Below, in pieces: positions 1 through 5,039 of a stretch of DNA of 8,947 nucleotides. Under the pieces are notes generated by a model, which saw nothing but the letters and a program-made list of their open reading frames with translations, made no database searches and was not told the DNA's origin. The DNA is from Rhodospirillaceae bacterium (GTDB taxonomy: Bacteria > Pseudomonadota > Alphaproteobacteria > Rhodospirillales > Magnetovibrionaceae). Within the stretch, counting starts at the first letter, position 1, and each line of letters starts with the position of its first letter. Location: NCBI GenBank assembly GCA_029881835.1, contig JAOULV010000040.1, forward strand, positions 1 through 8,947. The letters run 5' to 3'. The position numbers were made by a program, and so were the translations under genes.

Positions 1-228
1 TCTGAACTGGTTCGCCCCAACAGCAAAGACGTTATCCGGGTTGATTGGCGCGTAAGACAAAATGGCGATGAATACAGAATAGTTGATGTCTACGTCGAAG
101 GTATTTCCATGGGCCAAACCCAGCGTTCGGAATTTGCCTCGGTAATAAAACAAAAGGGTGGAACCGTAGAAGGGTTGTTGCAAGTGTTAAGAACAAAAGT
201 TTCCTCTCTTCAGCAAGCGCAAAAATAA
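1..228 (+). CDS. MlaC/Ttg2D-family phospholipid-binding protein (HpnM-like), C-terminal part
   Basis: Reading frame 1 is open from the first base and ends at TAA 226-228, giving the last 75 residues of a protein whose start lies left of the window. The tail has the MlaC/Ttg2D (toluene tolerance, Tol_Tol_Ttg2) pattern: a V-D-W strand, then YRIVDVYVEGIS, a Q-R-S-E-F helix, and a closing stretch with GG and LL before a Gln/Lys-rich end. MlaC proteins are periplasmic carriers that move phospholipid between the outer membrane and an inner-membrane ABC transporter. In hopanoid clusters a member of this family is called HpnM. Its position 71 bp upstream of hpnCDE on the same strand suggests HpnM, but MlaC of a general Mla system cannot be excluded from the tail alone. 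No hairpin terminator is visible between it and hpnC, so co-transcription is possible. Confidence 0.82.
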   Translation, partial: SELVRPNSKDVIRVDWRVRQNGDEYRIVDVYVEGISMGQTQRSEFASVIKQKGGTVEGLLQVLRTKVSSLQQAQK

Positions 229-299
229 CCTTTTTATTCACTAAATTAGGGATTTGGCGCATCCTCCTCGTTAGTTTTTATATTTAGAACGGGCGCCAC

Positions 300-1139
300 A
301 TGGCGATGAATTCCATTACATCTGGCACATCAGAAAAAAACGCTGGAAACGAGAATTTCCCCGTAGCTTCGTTTCTATTGCCAAAACATATGCGCGACCA
401 TGTAATGGCGTTTTATAATTTTGCCCGTAGCGCCGATGACGTTGCAGATGAGCCCAATATCGGTTCGGACGAAAAATTATCAATATTGGACGATATGGAA
501 AAAACGCTGCTTGGCACCAGCGTTGGTGGCGATGTGCGCTTTTCTGCCGCCGCAACAATGCGCCAGAGCTTAAGCGATAGTGGAATAAGCGCAATTCATT
601 GCCGTAATCTGTTAAAGGCATTTCGCCAAGACGCTGTAAAGAACAGATATTATTCGTGGCAGGAATTGATGGATTATTGCTCGCTATCGGCCGCCCCGGT
701 TGGCAGGTACCTTATGGATATTTCGGGAAATTCGTCATCAGACAAAGCGCCATCCGATGCATTGTGCGCGGCGTTGCAGGTATTAAATCACTTGCAAGAC
801 ATGAAAGTTGATTATCTGGAATTAAACAGGGTTTATCTTCCCCTAAACTGGATGGATGAGGATGGGGCAAGTGTAAGCGACCTTGCGGCGGAAAAAATGA
901 CACCTCAGTTAAAAAGGGTGCAAGACAGAATGATTGTTGAAATAGATAAATTGTTACTTGAAGCCGCACCTTTGGGAAAATCGCTCGGCGGCCCGCTGGG
1001 GCGCGAAGCAAGCGGCATAAGGGCAATCGCCCAACAATTATCAGCTAAGCTAAAACATACAGATCCTTTATCAAACAGGGTAGAATTGGGAAAAATAAAA
1101 TCATTATTTTACTTTTTCCGTGGTGCGATCATGGGTTAA
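300..1139 (+). CDS. hpnC: Hydroxysqualene synthase HpnC (squalene/phytoene synthase family)
   Basis: A 279-residue all-helical trans-isoprenyl synthase, normal in length. It shows the first Asp-rich diphosphate/Mg site as SADDVADE (about residues 44-51), the AFRQDAVKNRY segment (107-117), SLSAAPVGR (128-136), and the second Asp-rich site as LQDMKVDY (165-172) followed by RVYLP. The NHLQD...KxDY form of the second motif is the HpnC variant and differs from the LRDLAEDAGDGR form in the next gene. By family knowledge HpnC turns presqualene diphosphate, made by HpnD, into hydroxysqualene at the cytoplasmic membrane face. ATG 300 is preceded by only a weak ribosome site; ATG 306, two codons in, is an equally possible start. 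It is the first enzyme gene of a tight three-gene set, 10 bp ahead of hpnD if hpnD starts at 1150. Confidence 0.92.
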   Translation: MAMNSITSGTSEKNAGNENFPVASFLLPKHMRDHVMAFYNFARSADDVADEPNIGSDEKLSILDDMEKTLLGTSVGGDVRFSAAATMRQSLSDSGISAIHCRNLLKAFRQDAVKNRYYSWQELMDYCSLSAAPVGRYLMDISGNSSSDKAPSDALCAALQVLNHLQDMKVDYLELNRVYLPLNWMDEDGASVSDLAAEKMTPQLKRVQDRMIVEIDKLLLEAAPLGKSLGGPLGREASGIRAIAQQLSAKLKHTDPLSNRVELGKIKSLFYFFRGAIMG

Positions 1140-1149
1140 TGTGCCAAGC

Positions 1150-2016
1150 ATGAACAACCAACGGCCAGAAAATCCAAAAACAGCCAAATCTAAAATGGTT
1201 CCGCCATCGTTGCACGCCGCGCCTAGCTCTTTTTACTGGGCCATGCGCCTTTTGCCGCATGATAAGCGCGAGGCAATTTTTGAAATATATTCATTTTGCC
1301 GATCGGTTGACGATATTGCCGATGGTGACCTTGCAAAAGAAGATAAGATAGAGCTTCTTGATCATTGGAAACACCGCATCGATGACATAATGGATGGAAC
1401 CGAGGCGGTCGCCTTTTCCGATGGTTTTTCCAGAACGGTTCAGAATTATCGTATAGACAGGGATGATCTTTTTGCCGTTATTGACGGCATGAAATCAGAT
1501 GCGGTGGGCCAAGTAACCATGAATGATATGGATGAATTAAATATTTACATGGACCGGGTTGCCTCGGCGGTGGGAAAAATATCCAATCGAATATTTGGCC
1601 TCAAGGGTGAAGCTGCAAATGATTTGGCGGTAAATCTTGGCCGGGCTTTACAGCTTACCAATATTTTGCGCGACCTTGCGGAAGACGCAGGTGATGGAAG
1701 GGTTTACATTCCACTTTCGCTGTTGCGTCAAAATTCAATAACGTCAAGCGAGCCAGCGGAAATTTTACAAGACGATAATTTACCGCGCGCGCTTGAACAG
1801 ATGGCAACATTGGCACAAGAATATTTTAATAAGGCCGGCAATAACTTAACTGAACTGCCGCCTAAAAAAACCCGCCCGGTTAGAATAATGAAAGCGGTTT
1901 ATAAGCGTATTTTGGAAAAAATGATAAATCGCGGGTGGCATTATCCTTATGCGGGCATGCACATAAACAAGTTTGAAAAAATAATAATTGCCGCAAGGGC
2001 GGCTTTGTTTGCTTGA
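1150..2016 (+). CDS. hpnD: Presqualene diphosphate synthase HpnD
   Basis: A 288-residue squalene/phytoene synthase family enzyme that condenses two farnesyl diphosphates head-to-head to presqualene diphosphate, the first committed step to squalene. Visible are SFYWAMRLLP (27-36), the first Asp-rich motif CRSVDDIAD (50-58), GMKSDAV (113-119), YMDRVASAVG (133-142) and the second Asp-rich motif LRDLAEDAGDGR (173-184) with VYIP. These are the diagnostic positions of HpnD. The frame is open back to GTG 1120, which would overlap hpnC by 20 bp. ATG 1150 was chosen because it already leaves 26 residues before the conserved SFYWAM block and needs no overlap; GTG 1120, 1123 or 1141 remain possible. The stop overlaps the TTG start of hpnE, so the two are probably translationally coupled. 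Confidence 0.92.
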   Translation: MNNQRPENPKTAKSKMVPPSLHAAPSSFYWAMRLLPHDKREAIFEIYSFCRSVDDIADGDLAKEDKIELLDHWKHRIDDIMDGTEAVAFSDGFSRTVQNYRIDRDDLFAVIDGMKSDAVGQVTMNDMDELNIYMDRVASAVGKISNRIFGLKGEAANDLAVNLGRALQLTNILRDLAEDAGDGRVYIPLSLLRQNSITSSEPAEILQDDNLPRALEQMATLAQEYFNKAGNNLTELPPKKTRPVRIMKAVYKRILEKMINRGWHYPYAGMHINKFEKIIIAARAALFA

Positions 2017-3215
2017 GCGCGGTTTACATAATCGGCGCCGGTATTTCCGGCCTTGCGGCGGCCAAACGGTTATCCGAACAGGGTGAAAAAGTAATTGTTT
2101 TTGAATCTACCGACCATCCCGGCGGCAGGTGCAGGACCTTTTTTGACGAAAATCTGGGATTGGAAATTGATAACGGTAACCATCTGATCCTTTCGTCCAA
2201 TAAATCAATCTTAGAAATGGCCGATGCTAGCCAGCTATATATTACAAAAAACGCAGCATTTGATTTTATTGATTTAAAAAATAATTCTACTTGGACGGTT
2301 GACGGCGGGAGAGGGAAAATTCCATGGCTGCATAAAAAACCACCAGGGGCTAACACATGGAATCTGCTGAATGATTACAGAAAGCTAAACCGCAACATAC
2401 CTATTGCCGACGCATTGGATACATCATCTGCCCGCTGGGATAGCTTCTGGCTTCCTTTGGTGTTGGCGGTTATGAATACGCCGCCAAATGAAGCAAGCGC
2501 CAAGCTAGTGCGCAATGTTCTTTCTGAAACGCTGTTGCGTGGGGGGCATTATTCCCGCCCGGTGTTTGCCCTAAACGGTCTATCCAAAGCATTTGTCGAA
2601 CCGGTTGCCGGGCGGTTGGATATACGTTATGGCGCAACCTTAAAAAGGGTGGAGGCCAGCAACAACAAGGCCAGCAAACTTATTTTTCGCGACCAAGAAA
2701 TAGACCTAAAAACAGATGATGCGCTAATCGTGGCTCTGCCGTGGGCGCAGGCACACAATATTTTACCGTCATTGCCCAAACCACCTGAATTTAACCCGAT
2801 AATAAACGTTCATTTTAAAACTAATTCTTCGGTGCAAACCCCGCAAATGACAGGTTTAATAGGTTCGCACGCACACTGGCTTTTTCGCCGCAAAAATGTT
2901 GCCTCGGTCACCATAAGTGCCGCCAACCAATTAGCGCAAAACGATAGCGATACCATTGCCAGATTAGTGTGGTCCGAGGTTGGTAATTTATTAGGTGGCG
3001 GGAACATGCCTGAATACCGGGTGATAAAGGAAAAGTCGGCAACCTTTAGCGCAAGCCCAAAGATTGACGCTACCCGACCTTCAAGCGCAAGCAAGTTGGA
3101 AAACCTGTTTATTGCTGGTGATTGGATCGCAACCGGCTTGCCCGCAACATTAGAAGGGGCGGCGCGTTCGGGATTTTTGGCGGCCGATGTGCTAAGGGTG
3201 TGCTTAAGGAGATAA
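2013..3215 (+). CDS. hpnE: Hydroxysqualene dehydroxylase HpnE (FAD-dependent)
   Basis: A 400-residue flavoprotein of the amine oxidase/phytoene desaturase fold. The N-terminus gives the FAD dinucleotide site directly: YIIGAGISGLAAAKRL (5-20) with GxGxxG at 8-13, an acidic residue E31 ending the second strand, and PGGRCRT (36-42). IDNGNH near residue 50 matches the DNGxH of HpnE. The C-terminal FAD block is LFIAGDWIATGLPATLEGA (about 365-383). By family knowledge it reduces hydroxysqualene to squalene, completing the HpnD-HpnC-HpnE route. The start is TTG at 2013: the Rossmann strand begins at residue 4, no ATG or GTG lies in the right place, and TTG overlaps the hpnD TGA as TTGA. A purine-rich AAGGGCGG sits about 10 bases upstream. 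The gene ends 6 bp before the stop of the convergent ispH. Confidence 0.92.
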   Translation: MSAVYIIGAGISGLAAAKRLSEQGEKVIVFESTDHPGGRCRTFFDENLGLEIDNGNHLILSSNKSILEMADASQLYITKNAAFDFIDLKNNSTWTVDGGRGKIPWLHKKPPGANTWNLLNDYRKLNRNIPIADALDTSSARWDSFWLPLVLAVMNTPPNEASAKLVRNVLSETLLRGGHYSRPVFALNGLSKAFVEPVAGRLDIRYGATLKRVEASNNKASKLIFRDQEIDLKTDDALIVALPWAQAHNILPSLPKPPEFNPIINVHFKTNSSVQTPQMTGLIGSHAHWLFRRKNVASVTISAANQLAQNDSDTIARLVWSEVGNLLGGGNMPEYRVIKEKSATFSASPKIDATRPSSASKLENLFIAGDWIATGLPATLEGAARSGFLAADVLRVCLRR

Positions 3216-3221
3216 AGTTTG

Positions 3222-4154
3222 CTATTTAAGTATTTTTGGCAAATTAAAGGTCATGTTTTCTTCAATTCCAGATAATGTTTCAACAGATGTTTCGCCAAAC
3301 TGTTTTAATTTTTCAACCACACCGTCAACCAGAACTTCGGGCGCAGATGCACCAGCGGTTATGCCGATTGTTGATATTCCATCAAGCCATGCGGCGTCTA
3401 TCATTGATGCATCATCAATAAGGTAGCTGGGGATTCCTTCGGATTTTCCAATCTCGCACAACCTGTTTGAGTTAGAGCTGTTTTTACCCCCCACAACAAG
3501 CAACAGTTCAACCATTTTTGCAACATCTCGTGCCGCCGTTTGCCGGTTTTGGGTGGCATAACAAATATCATCCAGATCGGGGCCTTCGATATTTGGGAAA
3601 CGTGATTTCAGCGCGCTTATAATATCGCGGGTGTCATCAACGCTTAGTGTGGTTTGTGTAAGATATGAAAGGTTATCAGGGTTTGTTACCTCAAGGGCAT
3701 TAACGTCTTTAATGTCGGCGACTAAATATGTTTTGCCGGGTATTCTGCCCAACGTTCCCTCGACCTCGGGGTGGCCGGCATGGCCGATTAGTATTACTTC
3801 GCGGTTGTTTTTTGCCGCACGCTGGCCTTGGCTATGGACCTTTAAAACCAAAGGGCAAGCCGCATCAATGTAGGGAAGTCCACGTAACCGTGCTTTATTT
3901 TCAACTTTTTCGGCAACGCCGTGGGCACTGAACACCACCCATGCATCATCGGGAACCTCGTCAATGCTTTTTACAAAAATAGCGCCCAAGGATTCAAGCT
4001 CTTCAACCACATACTTGTTGTGAACAATTTGGTGGCGCACATATATGGGGGCACCATATTTAACCAAAGCTGTTTTGACAATTTCAATGGCCCGGTCAAC
4101 CCCGGCGCAAAACCCGCGTGGGCTGGCCATAATTATTTTAATTGGTTTTTCCAT
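3222..4154 (-). CDS. ispH: 4-hydroxy-3-methylbut-2-enyl diphosphate reductase IspH (LytB)
   Basis: The last enzyme of the MEP pathway: an iron-sulfur reductase that turns HMBPP into IPP and DMAPP. The protein has 310 residues (E. coli 316). All three cluster cysteines are present: C16 in SPRGFCAGVDRA, C100 in DAACPLV and C198 in DDICYATQNRQ. Substrate residues are also in place: H45 (IVHNKYVV), H78 (FSAHGV), H128 and E130 (GHPEVEGT), S226 and N228 (KNSSNSNRL) and S270 (TAGASAPE). The usual DATC around the second cysteine reads DAAC, a mild change. ATG 4154 fits the family N-terminus; its ribosome site is weak (TTTGGGGCA). No convincing promoter lies in the 62 bp back to the terminator, but a short hairpin (ACCCC 4178-4182 with GGGGT 4190-4194) sits in the leader. 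Its product feeds the farnesyl diphosphate used by the convergent hpn genes. Confidence 0.96.
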   Translation of the reverse strand: MEKPIKIIMASPRGFCAGVDRAIEIVKTALVKYGAPIYVRHQIVHNKYVVEELESLGAIFVKSIDEVPDDAWVVFSAHGVAEKVENKARLRGLPYIDAACPLVLKVHSQGQRAAKNNREVILIGHAGHPEVEGTLGRIPGKTYLVADIKDVNALEVTNPDNLSYLTQTTLSVDDTRDIISALKSRFPNIEGPDLDDICYATQNRQTAARDVAKMVELLLVVGGKNSSNSNRLCEIGKSEGIPSYLIDDASMIDAAWLDGISTIGITAGASAPEVLVDGVVEKLKQFGETSVETLSGIEENMTFNLPKILK

Positions 4155-4211
4155 TGCCCCAAATTAGGCTTTTTTTTACCCCGCGAGAAGGGGTGAATGA
4201 AATAATTTGCC

Positions 4212-4236
4212 AAAAAAAAGCGCCTTTCGGCGCTTT
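4212..4236 (-). terminator. Intrinsic terminator between the response regulator and ispH
   Basis: Perfect 8-bp inverted repeat AAAGCGCC (4217-4224), TTTC loop, GGCGCTTT (4229-4236). On the minus strand the stem runs straight into eight T residues (4219-4212, three of them inside the stem), the form of a strong Rho-independent terminator for leftward transcription. On the plus strand it is followed by AAGTTTTT, so it may also act weakly in that direction. It lies 150 bp past the response-regulator stop and 58 bp before the ispH start, so it ends either the kinase-regulator transcript, a separate small transcript, or attenuated transcripts heading into ispH. Confidence 0.85.
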
Positions 4237-4303
4237 AAGTTTTTGGGGACTGTATAGTAGCTAATAAAATGCAAACGAATACTCCCGATGGGAATCCGTT
4301 TCA
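4212..4303 (-). ncRNA. Candidate small RNA or attenuated ispH leader
   Basis: This is an inference from layout, not a recognised RNA family. On the minus strand a -10-like TAATAT (4315-4310) would start a transcript near 4303, and the strong terminator at 4236-4212 would end it after about 90 nt. The TAGGG-TAAT-CCCTA dyad upstream would be centred near -43, a usual place for an activator of the FixJ/NarL type. The transcript includes a small TCCC-GAT-GGGA hairpin (4283-4293) and a mostly unstructured A-rich stretch before the terminator. Without a -35 match the promoter would depend on an activator. The alternative is that it is simply the 3' untranslated part of the response-regulator mRNA, or a leader with partial read-through to ispH. 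Confidence 0.25.
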
Positions 4304-4308
4304 GGGAA

Positions 4309-4366
4309 AATATTACAGTTATGTGGGGGATTGTAATATTAGGGTAATCCCTACCTTGTGTGGGTA
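4309..4366. promoter_or_regulatory. Cluster of interlocking inverted repeats, probable operator region
   Basis: Three perfect inverted repeats share bases: AATATTACA (4309-4317) with TGTAATATT (4332-4340); GGGATT (4327-4332) with AATCCC (4346-4351); and TAGGG (4340-4344), TAAT, CCCTA (4349-4353). TACC (4352-4355) and GGTA (4363-4366) form a fourth dyad. As DNA, the TACC-containing half-sites (TACCCTA and TACCCAC on the minus strand, TACCTTG on the plus strand) resemble the TACYYMT heptamers bound by NarL, a GerE-type helix-turn-helix protein like the adjacent regulator. The arms GTAGGGATTACCCTA also loosely recall FixJ sites. As RNA, the first three pairs exclude one another. That the neighbouring regulator binds here is inferred. 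Confidence 0.5.
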
Positions 4367-4392
4367 TTTTTTCTAATATTAAAAATTACCCA
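4361..4392. repeat. AT-rich inverted repeat overlapping the response-regulator stop codon
   Basis: TGGGTA (4361-4366) pairs with TACCCA (4387-4392), then one T/T mismatch, then TTTTT (4368-4372) with AAAAA (4381-4385). The loop is CTAATATT (4373-4380). The regulator's TAA stop (4388-4386 on the minus strand) lies inside one arm. It lacks a following T-run, so it is not a standard terminator; it could stabilise the mRNA 3' end or supply one more TACCC half-site. Confidence 0.45.
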
Positions 4393-5039
4393 GTTCTAAT
4401 GTCAGATGCCAAAACCTTGCGCATTAGCTCGGCCAATGATGAAGATTGCATTTTTTCCATCACCTTGGCGCGGTGGGCCTCAACCGTTTTGTCGCTAATG
4501 GATAGATTGCGGGCGATGGATTTATTGGTTTCGCCATTGACGATCATGTCCATAATTTCATTTTCGCGCGGTGTTAAAAGCGCGATCAGCGATTGTATTT
4601 CTTGTTTCAATGATTCCTTGCTACGCCTGTTTTTACATTCGCGCACCGCTTTTTCTACGTGTTCAATGATTGTGTTGTCGTTAAACGGTTTTTCGACAAA
4701 ATCAAAAGCCCCATCTTTCATCGCCCGGACCGCCATTTGAACATCACCGTGTCCGGTAATAACAATAACCGGCAGGCAGGTCGCCTTGTCGGCAAGTTTG
4801 CGCTGCAATTCAAGCCCGTTCATGCCCGGCATGCGAACATCAACAATCAGACAACCATGTTTTTCAGGGATAAAGCTATCAAGAAAATCTTGTGCCGACG
4901 GGTATGTTTCGACCTTCAAGCCGATGGATGAAATAAGCCAGCTAAGGGATTCCCGAACCGCGTCATCATCGTCGACAACAAAAACAACCGCGTCTTTGTT
5001 ATCGGTATTTTCACCACTTAAACGGTTGCTATGCGGCAT
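4386..5039 (-). CDS. FixJ/TtrR-type two-component response regulator
   Basis: A 217-residue two-domain regulator. The receiver domain (about 16-135) has the acidic cluster DDDD at 23-26, phosphoacceptor D67 in IVDVRMPGMNG, T95 in VIVITGHGDV and K117 in DFVEKPF. A linker leads to a GerE/LuxR-type helix-turn-helix (about 153-200) with LTPRENEIM, NKSIARNLSIS and KTVEAHRAKVMEKM. This is the FixJ/TtrR/DctR-like group that activates transcription when phosphorylated by its partner kinase. Its ATG lies inside the end of the kinase gene (11-bp overlap), with a weak GAAAGG ribosome site, so the pair is almost certainly co-expressed. Its targets are not shown by the window, but the dyad cluster just downstream of its stop is an obvious candidate. 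No symbol is given because TtrR identity would need tetrathionate genes. Confidence 0.93.
   Translation of the reverse strand: MPHSNRLSGENTDNKDAVVFVVDDDDAVRESLSWLISSIGLKVETYPSAQDFLDSFIPEKHGCLIVDVRMPGMNGLELQRKLADKATCLPVIVITGHGDVQMAVRAMKDGAFDFVEKPFNDNTIIEHVEKAVRECKNRRSKESLKQEIQSLIALLTPRENEIMDMIVNGETNKSIARNLSISDKTVEAHRAKVMEKMQSSSLAELMRKVLASDIRTG

Noticed and set aside
32..262. Minus-strand 76-codon frame preceded by GAGGAGG
   Set aside because: It lies antisense to the conserved MlaC tail, the Shine-Dalgarno-like run abuts the ATG with no spacing, and the protein has no recognisable feature.
1120..1149. Upstream GTG starts for hpnD
   Set aside because: They would overlap hpnC by up to 20 bp and add residues ahead of a region already longer than needed before the conserved SFYWAM block. 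ATG 1150 is preferred, but the choice is not proven.
4178..4194. ACCCC/GGGGT hairpin ahead of ispH as a second terminator
   Set aside because: On the minus strand the stem is followed by A residues, not T, and it has only five pairs; it can be no more than a leader hairpin.
3631..4196. Plus-strand frames opposite ispH
   Set aside because: Shadows of a fully conserved ispH; composition and lack of start signals do not support expression.
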